Assembly (NCBI GenBank): GCA_030704615.1
Contig: CM060734.1
Coordinates: 62,636,042 to 62,700,041 of the forward strand
Direction of reading: 5' to 3'
Source: Takakia lepidozioides
Taxonomy: Eukaryota; Streptophyta; Takakiopsida; Takakiales; Takakiaceae
DNA length: 64,000 bases
Of the stretch, positions 45,301 through 57,123 are shown piece after piece. The notes below the pieces were generated by a model. The model saw only the letters and a program-made list of their open reading frames with translations. It ran no database searches and was not told the DNA's origin. Numbering within the stretch: the stretch's first letter is position 1; every line of letters starts with the position of its first letter. The position numbers were made by a program, and so were the translations under genes.

Positions 45301-47470
45301 TGCACTCACGCGTATACCCGCTGGGTGCAAATTACTGTCAAGTGACAGTGAAGTGCAAGTGCAGTGGAAATGCCCACCAATGAATTTTTGTCCACTCTTC
45401 ACTCTAGCAAGATTTTCAGTTTGAAAAGTGATTGCTTTCTTCCATCCCCAGTTTGGTGTTTGGCACTGGAAGTGACTGTCTTGATCGTTCCTTTCCAGTC
45501 CTAAATGTGCAAGCTGTTGCAGTGATGCAATAACCAATCTTGCCAGCAGATTCGGGGGAACGGAATGGTGACAAGGGCATCAGATTTTGTTCCCAGGGTT
45601 TTGGAGTTCGCCTTTTCCACTTCTCACTCCACGAATCCTCAAGTTGGTGATTCAAAAGCAAGTTGAGTTCTTCCACACTTGCACTCTGCGTGTCAGGGGC
45701 TTTTTTGGTGTACCACTAGCTTCCATCTGATGTTCCATTTTGGCTCCATGTGCTCTATGGAGTTGAAGTCTTATTAAGGGCTGCCATTTCGTGTCCTATT
45801 ATATTATCTGTAGCTCATCATACCTTCGATTATTTCGAAGGAATCCTATCTGTATAGGTCTTATCCGTACTGATTGTCAATGTAAGCCTGCAGTGTCGGC
45901 AAAACCCCTTGTCTTTTCTTCTCTTTAGTGGACCAACATTCCTACTCTATCTGTGTGAGGCAGATAGCAGTCAACAAACCGATGGGCCTACAGCTGCTTC
46001 CTGGGGATCTTCTTCAGCGGACCATCCACACACAGTTACAATGGCCAACTGCTGTTCAAGAGAAGAAGAGTCACGATCTTGCAGCCCTCCACCCACTTTG
46101 TCAACTGAAAGACCTTTGGAAACCCCCTCCGTTCCATCGGCTTGGAAGAGGCCCCTTGGGTACGGGACCCCATAATCCACATTGGACTTTATTCAACTGT
46201 CAAACTAAGTTGTTGCCGAACCCAAAGTATTAAATGGCGTGAAGAGATTTTGTCCATCATTAAGTTCTTGGGCTTCTTGTATTCCAAATTTTTCTTATGG
46301 TTCTTGGCAGAGTGGTTGTCTGTGCAAACTTACGGCTGCCAAGTCTTGACTTGATACTGAACTGGCTGCTGGAACATCTGCAAGCACTGGCCATAGTATG
46401 CTTGATGAGTGGTGGTCTGATGAGCTGTATATCAACATTTAACGAAGCAGGCTATTTAGTGTACATGTGCTGTTAGCCCATCACATGTTACTACAGAAAA
46501 ATCCCCATGTCTTGATGTGATCATGCAGGTGCTGGAGGGAAACCAGCTCGAAGAGAGGTCACTGTTACTTGGTGGAACACAGTTGATAATCAAAGTCTAG
46601 TCAAGGTATTCTCATCACTGCAGTCATGCACTTTGTTGGTCTTTATCTCGTGAGACTTCTCTCCCTGGCATAGTTGGAACCTCCTGTTCTTTAGTCTTCT
46701 GTGATTTTCAGCTTAACGTCTTCTGATTTGATAAGGGGCAGGTGTACTCTTCTGTCAAGAAATGGAAGATGGTTGTGAGGTAGTGATATCCAGCAACGAC
46801 TTTACGATCGACACAATAATGCAAAGCCTGCTTCTCGAGTGCCTCACTGCCAGTGGAACTTCCAGGTTCATGTACACCTAAAAATTAAGTCCCACATTTA
46901 TCTTCAAAGATTCCTCAGAACTGGGTTCTCAAGCTTTAGGCAAGAATATAGTTCATGTTCTCTTTTAAGTGCAGCCTGAACACAGGTTGGTTCTGCTTCT
47001 TAGTCAGCGAAGCTCAACATACCAAGTGGGTTGTGGAAGATATATGTGTGGCTTAAATATGTTCTCACACCATCCAGTGTACTAGTGTGCTGGTGTGCAG
47101 GTGCAATCCTTCATAGGGCAGCCACATCAGATACATATACACCTGGCGGCACTTGTGCATCCCCTAGTGGGTGGGTGTACTTACTTGGTATCTCATTCTA
47201 TAAGAGATGGTCATGACCTGTCCAGTGATTGCGATCTTGGGTTGTGGATTCGTCGTATCCGTTTTTGAATGTGGCATCTTAATGATCCTTTCTGAAACCA
47301 GTAGGGGGTGGACATTGAGCCCAGTGTTTGTACATCCGGTACCGTTGATATATGGTGGATGCATTTAAGGTGATATATTCAACAGTACAAGGGGTACATT
47401 ACACTAAACAAACTTTGCGCTAACAAATGAGGATGGTTCACTGTAAACAGGTGACCCTCTATATGTTGTC
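42390..47470. other. Long stretch without a confidently recognised gene
   Basis: Several weak hints only. 43,180-43,431 (+) is an open acidic stretch followed by a donor-like GTAAGTAT. 43,741-44,020 (+) is open with a donor-like GTATGG but has no known motif. 44,583-44,777 (-) has HNFLIHCPGYSHQR, resembling the zinc-binding tail of a LINE reverse transcriptase. 46,200-46,420 (-) has TDNHSAK and a Trp/Leu pattern that could be a decayed Ty1/copia RNase H. None is strong enough to annotate separately. Confidence 0.35.
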
Positions 47471-47479
47471 AGGGGCAGA

Positions 47480-50400
47480 TGGCGAGCAGATTTTACAACT
47501 GGGGTCAGCAGCCTTCAGAAGGAGCTAGATCCTGCCGTTTCTGGCACTGGTGGGGATGTGAGGACATTATGTAAGGCAGGACAACTAAAAGAGGCGATTC
47601 AGATTTTAAACCAACAAGGCATTTGGTCAGACTCCAATACTTGTGTCTTTATCTTGCAGCAGTGCGTCAACATGAAAGCCCTAGCAGAGGGAAAGCAGGT
47701 GCATGCCCACATTGTCCAGAGTGACGGCAAGAAGGTCCATGGTGACCTCATTCAAGCTGGAATACTGCCAGATATCATTCTGGAAACCGTCCTTGTGGAC
47801 ATGTATGCGAAATGCAGAAGCATGAAGAATGCCCGTGAAGTGTTTGATAACATGGCTAAACGAGATGTAGTCTCATGGAATTGTATGATCACAGGATATG
47901 CTCAGCATGGATGCAGTAGGAAGGCTTTTGACATCTATGAGCAAATGATGCGGGAAGGGGTAACACCCACCAAGGTCACGTTCATTTCTGTTCAAAAGGA
48001 AGGTGCCGCCCTGGGGGGCCTCAAAAAGGTCAAAGAGGTCCATGCCAACATCATCAAAGCTGGAGTTGTGCCAGAGTCAACGAAATGTGGTCTCATGGAG
48101 TGCCATGATTGCAGGTTATGCCCATCATGGGTGTGGAGGTGAAGCTTTAAAGATGTATGAGGAAATGCAACAGGAAGGGGTGACCCCCAACAGGGTGACA
48201 TTCATTTCCGTTCTCAAGGCGTGTGCCAGCTTAGAAACCCTAGAAAAAGCAAAGAAGTCCATGGTGACATTGTCAATGCTGGAATCAAACCCGATGTCAT
48301 GCTGAAGACTGCCCTTGCTGACATGTATGCCAAATGTGGGAGTATGAAGGATGCATGTCAAGTGTTCAACAATATGGCTCAACGAAATGGGATCTCATGG
48401 AGTGCAGTGATCACAGGATATGCTCAGCATGGGTTTGGCAGGGAGGCTTTGGAGATGTATGAGCAAATGATATCGGAAGGAGTGACACCCGACAAGGTCA
48501 CTTTCATTTCCGTTCTCAAGACGTGTGCCAGCCTAGAAGCCCTGGGAAAGGGCAAAGAGGTCCATGCTGACATTGTCAAAGCTGGAATTGTGCCAGATAG
48601 CATTCTGGAAACTGCCCTTGCTAACATGTATGCCAAATGTGGGAGTGTGAAGGATGCACGTCAGGTGTTGGACAATATGTCTATACGAGATACAGTCTCA
48701 TGGAATATGATGATCACAGGGTATGCTCAGCATGGATGTGCTAGGGAGGCTGTTGGGCTGTATGCGCAAATGCTACAGGAAGGGGTGACTCCCAACAGGG
48801 TAACGTTCATTTGCATTCTCAATGCCTGTGCCAGCCTGGCAGACCTAGAAAAGGGCCAAGTGGTCCATGCTGACATCATCAGAGCTGGATTCATGCCAGA
48901 TAACAGTCTGGACACTGCCCTTATTGATATGTATGCCAAATGTGGGAGCATGAAGGAGCGCATCAAGTGTTCGAACAAATGATCCAACAAGTTGCGATGA
49001 TATTAGGATATGTTCAGAATGGTTGTGGTAGGGAGGCTTTCAAGATGTATGAGCGAATGATATGTGAAGGGGTGACGCCCAACGAGGTCACATTCATTTG
49101 TGTGCTCAATGCGTGTGCAAGTTTAGTGGCCTTGGAAAGGGCCGACAGGTCCATGCTGACATCATCAAAGCTGGAATTTGTCATATGTAAAATTTGGAGA
49201 ATACCCTCGTCAACATGTATGCCAAATGTGGGAGCATGAATGATGCGCGTCAAGTTTTCAACAGTATGTCTGAAGTGCAATGATTGCAGGATATGGCGAG
49301 CATGGGTGTCATAGAGAGGCTTTGGAGATGTATGAGTAAATGATACAGGAAGGGGTGAGGCCTGATCGGGTTGCATTCATTTGTGTTCTCAATGTGTGCG
49401 TCCGCCTTGCAGCCCTGGAAAAGGGTAAAGAGGTCCATGCTGACATCCTCAAAACTGATCTTGCAACCTATATTAATTTGGAGAATACCCTTGTCAACAT
49501 GTATGCAAAATGTGGGAGCATGAAGGATGCACGTCAATTATTTGATACTATGTCTAGAAAGGATGTGGTGTCATGGAGTGTAGTGATCGCTGGATATGGT
49601 CAGAATGGGTGTGCTAGGGAGGCCCTCCAACTATTTGAACAAATGTATCAAGAAGGCCTAAAGCCAAATGGTATCACCTATATATCTCTTCTTTCTGCAT
49701 GTAGCCATGTGGGCCTACTAGATGAAGGCTGTCACTATTTTGATTCCATAAGTCGAGATCAAAGCCTCAATCGGACAGTGGAGCATTTTGGCTGCATGGT
49801 GGACCTTCTTGGCCGTGCAGGGCGGCTGGATGAGGCAGAAGACTTGATTAGCAAAATGCTGATTGAACCAGCTGCTTCAGTGTGGGGGGCCTTGCTTGGT
49901 GCCTGCAGAATTCATGGCAATGTGGAGCTAGCAGAACGTGCGGCAAAATTTCTTCTCAGATGGGATCCACAGGATGCTGCAACTTACGTGTTGCTATCAA
50001 ACATCTATGCTGCAGCTGGCAGGTGGGAGGATACAGTGAAGGTGAGAAAAATGATGGAGGACAGAGGTGTCAGAAAAGAGGCAGGGCGTAGCTGCATTGA
50101 AGTGGACAACCATGTGCATACATTTGTTGTAGAAGACAACTCACATCCACAAATTAAGGAAATTCATTCAGAGCTGAGGAGATTGTATGGACAGATGAAG
50201 GAGACCGGATATGTGCCTGACATGCGCTTTGTATTGCATGACATAGAGGAGGAGCGAAAGGAATTTTCTCTTTGCTACCACAGCGAGAAGCTAGCCATTG
50301 GTTTTGGGCTGATCAGCACGCCCCCTGGGATGCCAATTCGTGTCATCAAGAACCTTCGGGTATGCAGTGACTGCCACACTGCCACCAAGTTCATCTCGAG

Positions 50401-50488
50401 AATTGTTGGGCGAGCAGTTATAGTACGTGATGCCAACTGCTTTCACCACTTCCAAGATGGGGCTTGTTCTTGTGGTGATTACTGGTGA
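47480..50488 (+). pseudogene. PPR-DYW RNA-editing factor, N-terminal half broken, C-terminal 382 codons open
   Basis: DYW-class PPR proteins bind organelle transcripts and convert C to U. About ten or more PPR motifs occupy 47.6-49.8 kb (repeating GYAQHGCGREAL, VTFISVLKTCASLEAL, KEVHADIVKAG, LVDMYAKCGSMKDA). Frame breaks lie near 48,070 (with loss of part of a repeat), 48,245, 48,955, 49,180 and 49,270. A TAA at 49,337-49,339 replaces the CAA seen in sister repeats. From 49,340 the frame is open to 50,488: final PPRs, E motif (WGALLGACRIHGNVELAERA), E+ (VHTFVVEDNSHPQIKEIHSE), and a complete DYW deaminase with HSE in YHSEKLAIGFG, CSDCH, HHF and terminal CSCGDYW. The deaminase residues are intact, so decay of the repeats came first or is recent. 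Confidence 0.9.
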
Positions 50489-51541
50489 AGATACATTCAA
50501 AAAGGATGGAAGTGTGTTGCTTCAGACGCGACAGTGAAACTGCATGAGTTTTCATAATTTCTCCAAGCAACAAGTGAAGTTGGAAGGAAGAATTTGTGCC
50601 ATTAATTGCAGCAGGAAGTTATGCACTTTTTGTGAGCTGCCCGTGTTAATCATTAGGTCTTAAGTATGACCTTGGACAGCTGCAATGGAGTGGCAGAAAA
50701 TCCCTTTTCAGAGAAGTTGTTGACAGATCATAAGGAAGCGTAGGCATGAAGAAATCCTTTTGTATGGGAATACTAAAGTCTTGCAAAAACGAAGGATTGA
50801 ACAGGATCCTCAAAACATACAGGACGGCTGGCATTGGGAGGGCAACTTTCTTTGGTAGGATTTCAGAGCATCCCACTGACTCCATACACGCACACAGCTA
50901 TAATTTTATTTCTTACAAAGGAGGCAGGTACCCATCTGGCGATATGGCTCTTCCATACCCGGGGTTGGGGCGGAGTCCTCTCTCCTGGCTCCCAATGGTA
51001 TCAATGAGCTCCTTATCGCACTCCATTCAGACACATTTGTTGGCTCCTCCCTAATGAGACCATGCATAGATTGTTTTTTCCCGATGTACCTTCCCCACTT
51101 AATCCTACCTATCAAAGTAAAAAAAAAAAAAAAAAAAAACAAAACCGAAAAGAGCTTAATACCTTTCCTAATAGATAGAAATTTACAGTAAACATTTTTA
51201 TCCGCCAGCTGTTACCCATAACTTCGTCAGTGCTATAATTTCATTGTATTCAGCTCCCTTCACTTCTACTACATCCACATTCATCTCTCTATGTCCACCC
51301 TCCTTTGGCCTATTTTAATTTTGGAACAACTTGGGGTACATATTCCAGTTATCAGTTAAGTGGAGAAGATGGAGGGTGAGTTAGGCCGGTTTGGCCAAAA
51401 GATAGGCTGAAGTGCAATAAATGTCAAAAGAGTAGGCGAGCAAAATACAAAGGGGATAAGTGGCTCGGCCACAAGAGGCTATGTCCTTTGGTGATTTTGT
51501 GGTTATTGTTTTATACTTTTTCTAAGGCTTCATGAATCATT
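50489..51541. other. PPR 3' flank and poly-A-tailed sequence
   Basis: No gene. A run of about 21 A residues at 51,119-51,139 ends a segment that could be a retroposed fragment, but no promoter boxes or homology are recognisable. Confidence 0.4.
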
Positions 51542-51950
51542 CCCATCAACCCTCCATAGACTAGGCTTAATGGAGAAGCCTAGTTCTCTCCCTAAAGATG
51601 TATCCACAATGCCTCTATCCCTTGTGGGTCCCATCAACCCTCTAAAGACTAGGCTCTCTCTCTCTAGGCTTAATGGATAAGCCTGGTTCTTTGTTCTCCG
51701 CCGAAGCAAGAAGTCTCCACAATGCCTCTATCCCTTGCGGTCCCATCAACCCTCTAAAGACTAGGGGCGCTCTCTCTCTCTAGGCTTAATGGATAAGCCC
51801 AGTTCTCTCCCTAAAGATGTCTCCACAATGCCTCTATCCCTTGCGGTCCCATCAACCCTCTAATGACTAACTAGGCTCTCTCTATCTCTCTCTAGGCTTA
51901 ATGGATAAGCCTAGTTCTCCATTCTCCGCCTAGGCAAGAAGTCTCCACAA
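51542..51950. repeat. Tandem repeat, about 87-112 bp, with a short palindrome
   Basis: CCCATCAACCCTC recurs at about 51,542, 51,630, 51,742 and 51,849. Each unit has TAGGCTTAATGGATAAGCCT, a near-palindrome, plus CTCTCTCT and CCACAATGCCTCTATCCCTT. About four units. Confidence 0.8.
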
Positions 51951-52821
51951 TGCCTTGCGGGACAGAGCCAATAAAGAGAGGACCAAACTCAAAATAGCAC
52001 CGACGTGAGCATGTATTTGTGAGCATGTATTTGGTTCTTGGCATTCCTCTTGGGGGCGTGGTGCGGCGCGGAAAGAAGCCGGCTGGCGGGGAGGCTGGGG
52101 ACGGGCCGACACTGACAAGTGTGCACACCTTGCCATGAGCCCGCTGCTGTTGTAGGCTCACCCGTCTCTTCCTCAACTTAACGAATGTGCAAAGTGGCCA
52201 CCAAAGGGATTGTGGGGATGTATTGGGGCAAAGGGGAAGGTGACTTAACGGATACCTTTATTATCCTAGTAGAGTAGATAAGTAACAATGAATATACAAT
52301 GCCCTGTAAATAAATAATATATATTTTAAAAATCATTTTATGTCACATTTACATATGAAAAACTTCCGTTTTTATTGGAGGGGACTACGCATCGTTGTCA
52401 AAATTCGCTAAGCCACTGGTAATACCTTCCTCAGATAACACCTTTCTGATTGAACAATTTATGAAAAATAAATGGATGAATTTGCAGGTTTATTATGGAT
52501 GAGGAGCCATACGCGTCTAGGAGCTTGTTTTTCTTAATTAGTAAATGAAAGGGGACAAAGGCCTGTTACTCAAATTATAGGCGAACGAGGAAGCCAGGGC
52601 CAGAAAGGCGAAACACACGTTGGGAGCCTCCCAGAATAGCCACATTTGTATGGATAATGATGTTGAAATATGAAATGCAATGACTGTGTACAACCGCCCA
52701 AAAACAGCAATCCAGAGTTGAATATATATATCTAGAGAATTGCATGTATTTATGTTTTTTTAATACATGTACTTATACAATCATTAAATACAACATATAA
52801 GGACACATTTTTTTATGGATA
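51951..52821. other. No gene recognised
   Basis: AT-rich sequence on the right; a GC-rich 52,020-52,180 stretch has no motif. Confidence 0.4.
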
Positions 52822-53211
52822 TCAGTTTACAAATATCTCATTTTTACTACCTAAGTTTAGTCTCTCAATACTCTTGTAAATGGATCTTGGCATTCTTGGA
52901 TTTGCATACAACATGGTGTACAGTGTACACCTATGGAAGTTGTTTACTGCCTTGGTGAACGACTCTTGTTGATAAGCTCCTCTGCATGTGCGTCTGCCCT
53001 GCATGCAAAAAACCACTCTTCTTGAACTACACTCCCAGGTTCCTAGAGCTTTGCCGTGGAGGAGAGACGCATAATTTTCCACCAAGCTCTTAAGTGTCAT
53101 AAGCCCCAGAAGAGCAAAGTTGTCCCCCTCGTTCATAGGCTCTCGGTGGGGCGGCGTGGGCCTCTCAAGCACACTAAATTGTTCCATCCGCTCCTCCACT
53201 TGAGCAGCCAT
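52822..53211 (-). CDS. Hypothetical 129-residue protein or exon
   Basis: The ATG at 53,211 opens MAAQVEERMEQFSVLERPTP, then LMTLKSLVENYASLLHGKAL and NNFHRCTLYTMLYANPRMPR. Composition is protein-like with no low complexity, and the start has an A/C-rich context, but I do not recognise a family and no intron signals can be verified. It may be an exon of a host gene or decayed retroelement sequence. Confidence 0.3.
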   Translation of the reverse strand: MAAQVEERMEQFSVLERPTPPHREPMNEGDNFALLGLMTLKSLVENYASLLHGKALGTWECSSRRVVFCMQGRRTCRGAYQQESFTKAVNNFHRCTLYTMLYANPRMPRSIYKSIERLNLGSKNEIFVN

Positions 53212-53445
53212 TCACTTATGCCACCAAAATATACCCTCCCACAAACAGACCTTCCAAAATATCCTTCACATTCCTGGCTGGGTACTAAACAACGAAGATG
53301 CACAAACTTTTTCTTAAAGCTGACCGACGAGGAAATGCCAAGAAAGTACATTGTATTAAACTGCTTTGTACGAGTTTGTTGGAAAGTATTATACGTATTT
53401 TGGCCTGATGTTGAAAAACGATTTTTTTTAATCTTTAAAAAAAAA

Positions 53446-53540
53446 GAGAACAGGGGACAGTGGCCCTGGTAAATTTTATTAATTGGTAAGGAAAAAAAGC
53501 CACGAAGGCAGAGGAAAAACGAATCTTGTCCCCTGATTGA
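53446..53540. repeat. Dispersed repeat, copy 1 (inverse of the window's right edge)
   Basis: GAACAGGGGACAGTGGCCCT followed by a LINE-tail-like TTTATTAATTGGTAAGGAAAA is repeated in inverse orientation at 63,890-64,000. The copy also ends in TGTCCCCTG at about 53,528-53,536, an inverse of CAGGGGACA, so it may be a small inverted-repeat element of about 88 bp; alternatively it is a retroelement 3' end. Confidence 0.6.
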
Positions 53541-53983
53541 AAGAATTATGTCTTGAGGATAAAAGGGATTTTCTTAATATGTATCAAATGTCATTGAAAA
53601 AGAATATCCTCTCGATGTTATAGAATATTCGTTCAAGTCCTTATGGTTTCTGGCATCTTGTCTTGAGATCCATGGTATTTTAGAATCTTTTCCAGAATGG
53701 CTTGTTTTGGGCTGCCGTACCAGGCTGGGTCCCAGCCGCACCAGTCCGAACCCAACACCGAAGCTATCAGGCAGTTGTATGGATGAAAAGGGATGTTCGT
53801 CGGTCCATCGGCTCACAGGCAGGGCAGGCAAACCTAACCTAAAAGGTGGCGAGGTTTCCCGCCGCAGCGCAGGTTTGAAAGGTGGCTGCTGCCAAATCTC
53901 GCTCGTATCTGCTCTGCACTCTGCGCTGTGCAGGCCAGTCTGCAGAGTGTTGCGACTGAACGCTTGCGCCGTCTCCAGAAGTA

Positions 53984-54479
53984 ATGGACGAAAGTACAGT
54001 GCGTTTGCATTTACAGGCTGCTTTGATGGCGCTGCTTTTCTCCACATCGCTTGCCACTGTCTCACCGACGCCAGGAGCAAATGCAAAATTTGGCTTAGTG
54101 TTGTACACTAGTGTTCCAGCACTCCTTTGTTGGTTTCTTTATTTTGTCAGTGCGGGGATTCGCATCGCACATTATGATGACTCCACTAGATTTTGTGTGC
54201 TCGACTCGGAGCTGCTGAATGACGAACTCTGTTGTCTTTCTCAAGCTGCCAAGCCATGGTCATCTACCTCTTATGTTTTTCTTTTTGACAGATTTTACTG
54301 CCTGCAAGGCTTTCAGGTGGCCTTCAGTAGACGTGAGAGGAGGGTCCACTCTGCCAGCTACTGCTCCCTCAATCCACCATCCTTTCAACTCTGCCGTTGT
54401 TTTTGGGGTCTGCGCAGCTAGCAAATTGCAATCGTTGCTCAAGTTTCTGGGCCGCACTCTCATTGGTGTCATGGTTTAG
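53984..54479 (+). CDS. Hypothetical membrane protein, possibly two exons
   Basis: The ATG at 53,984 gives MDESTVRLHLQAALMALLFS, then a hydrophobic LYTSVPALLCWFLYFVSAGI and an acidic stretch (HYDDSTRFCVLDSELLNDEL). A second frame ending at 54,479 (RWPSVDVRGG, NSAVVFGVCAASKLQSLLKF) follows an acceptor-like TTTTTGACAG near 54,292. The two could be joined by a small intron whose donor I cannot place. No family recognised. Confidence 0.3.
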
Positions 54480-54947
54480 CAAAGAAATGCCTTGGGCCCG
54501 ATCATGGTCTCGTCACGACATGTGGTCCATCGGAGGGTTTATGGTTATTATGATTAGTTTTGAAATGTTGCAGCTATGGAGGTCTCATAACCGGAGCTGG
54601 GCGAGTTGCAATCACATTTGAACGACTCACGTGCTATCACTTGATATCTACATTTTCCCTGGAGACAGGTGCCAGATAAGTGCTATTCGGTGATGATTCG
54701 GGATCTGTCACCGGCTGCGTTTCCCTTTACATGTTTTGAATTCACTTGGCATCCTACATGTCAGTCCAATTACGATCCTTGGTTAGGATGCTGATTGTTG
54801 CAATCTGCTTTTCGCCCTCAATTTGTTTCATTTCCCATCCCTTGTCCTCCCCTCAGGAACCAAGAATTAGATTCATGTACATGTCAAGTTCGGCGTCTGA
54901 TTTTCCATCGCTCATAGTCAGTCTTCCTATTGCAAGCTTCTGGGAAA

Positions 54948-55397
54948 ATGACTTCCATGCTCGCAGACTTTTTCATCTTTTTCGTAGCTCTACTGGTTGA
55001 TTTAGTTTCCTATGTCGTATTTGAGCTGATCTGCATCATCCTTCTCCTGGTTTATCACATACTGAAGATTCCGGGTTTCATTGCTTGGCGCCTACTATTT
55101 TTTACCTTGAAAGGCATCCCAAACCTTCTGGATGTTTTCGTCACAAATTTGGCATATTTACTCTGGTCAACTGCAGTAGGGCTGCTGCTCTTGGTGCTAC
55201 TTACTCTCAGACACTCAGTGAGGTTTGCATTCCACGTCGTCTTTAATCTCACATCTTCTGTCTACGTTGCGCTTCATAATTTTGGTGATCTCATGTCCGC
55301 TCTCGTGACCAATGTGGGGAAGCTTCTGGTGCTCTCCCTCTTTAACATATGGAAGAACTTGGTGATCGCCATCTCGGACTTCATCTCGAATATGTGA
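54948..55397 (+). CDS. Small multi-pass membrane protein, unknown family
   Basis: Open for 149 codons from ATG 54,948 (GAAAATGACT context) to TGA 55,395-55,397. It is nearly all hydrophobic: DFFIFFVALLVDLVSYVVFE, LICIILLLVYHILKIPGFIA, LLWSTAVGLLLLVLL and later amphipathic segments (NVGKLLVLSLFNIWKN). About four membrane-spanning or membrane-lying helices are expected. There are no cysteine motifs or catalytic residues. An upstream in-frame ATG at 54,930 is possible but adds only six residues. The uninterrupted frame and host-like flanks suggest a real gene; its function cannot be stated. Confidence 0.5.
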   Translation: MTSMLADFFIFFVALLVDLVSYVVFELICIILLLVYHILKIPGFIAWRLLFFTLKGIPNLLDVFVTNLAYLLWSTAVGLLLLVLLTLRHSVRFAFHVVFNLTSSVYVALHNFGDLMSALVTNVGKLLVLSLFNIWKNLVIAISDFISNM

Positions 55398-57123
55398 TTC
55401 ATTTTACACTGAGGAAAGTGCCTTCTGGCTATGCCTGGGGGATTCTTTGCACACTGCGTTACTCAAGAGGTGTCAACAAGGTTGTTCACCCGCAGGCATT
55501 CGGATGCTTTGCATCTTCTATTCCACAATGTTGTTGGGAGGCCTTGATCGAGTGAGATGGAGATGAAACTTTACATGGTGGTCAATTTTGTTCCAATTTT
55601 AACGCAGGAGAACGGCAAATTCTTCAAGGCTCTTCACATTTCAATGTGCGCTTGTTGCAGCACCTCGAGCATGTCATGCCATGATATTCCATATGTGACC
55701 ACGGTTTGGAAGCAACATGTAAGACATGGATCTTGTGGGTGCGAATGGACTGTTGCAACATGGGTTTGCCATTGTTGGTTGTCTCTACCCACAGCAAGAG
55801 AAAAAGAATGAGAAAAACGTAGAATCTTCCCCAAGCATAGGGTTTCAAACCAAACTATCAATGAGAGGGGTAGATAGTCAAGTAGGATCACCGGCAGCAC
55901 AATTGTGGGCATCAGACACCTCAACCATGACCACACCTTGGATAGAGGACCGAGGCTGAATGTCAATTTGGGTACAGACCAGAGTGTCAAGATGGGGAGA
56001 CTAGCAGCCCTGAACGATGGTGGTTGGCAAGCATCAATCAATGGTGTGGTGTTTGTGACCTGCACATGCACCTCCAGTACCTTGCAAATGGTTAAAGGTT
56101 TGAGTCCCACACTTTTTGTTCACATCAAAATGCACCAACAAATCATGGTATCTTCATCCTCCCTATCAGCTTGTTTCCCAATTGAAATGATCTGCAAACC
56201 ATCAAATTTTCTCTTTACTGTTGGTTGATCCAAGTCCCTGCTTCCAGTTTCTCCTTTGGAATGTAGTGTAGGTGGGCAGTGTTTCTTCCTCCACAAATTT
56301 TTGTATTGAGGTCCTGAGTACAATGACATAATGTGTTTGGCCAACATGGATATCTTGAGTCTCACATTTTCCAATCATCCTTCCCTCCCCAGAAAAATAT
56401 GCTCATCTAATCAGTGCAGTATAGAAGTGAGTGTAGACACAGTAAACATTATTTATGGAGTAAAACACGCAACAGATTTGATACAACTACTATGTCCACA
56501 AGCTTTGATGATGGAGGCAATTTCATCATGCCTTCAAATTAAATTCTCTACAACATAATCAGTAGAACTGCACTGTAATAGATGCAGCCCCGAAAATCTG
56601 TACAAATCTACACTGTTATGATGACCAGAGGAAAGACTACAGCCGACCGAGCCAACGTCAACTTTAAGAGCCACTTCCCACTTTACTGCTCCTATCCTGC
56701 TCCTATCGGAGGGGAGCTCTACAATCATCCAACTATAGCACACAGAAACATAATGAGCTGCCTCTTTAGCCTCCACTCCACACCATACTCTCATCTGACT
56801 TGAATTGAAAGAGGCCTAAACTAGATCTGCCTGGTAGTACCTGCTCAACAAGCTTGAACTGAGCTAGGATAATCCCACCCCACAGCTTACCTCGGGTGGT
56901 CCTTGAGAGGTTATCGCCCTGCAAAGGGATAGCCCATGGCCTTCCCTCCTTTTTTGTGTTTGCTGGTGTGTTGACTCATCCACCCCTTAGCCCGCTTCAG
57001 CAATGACAAACCTGTCAGTCACATAAACTGATGAGTGTTAGCTGTACACATTCAAAACAATTCGCAGTCCAGCGTCCTCACTGATAGAGCCTCTCTAAAT
57101 TTCATGTCTGTTCTTCTGCATTG
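55398..57123. other. No gene recognised
   Basis: Open frames on both strands lack motifs or clear splice signals; part of it will be the 3' flank of the TANGLED1-like gene. Confidence 0.4.

Noticed and set aside
45909-46233. Frame with a NKPMG stretch resembling a Ty3-type integrase linker
   Set aside because: The surrounding sequence does not match integrase on either strand; the match is a few residues.
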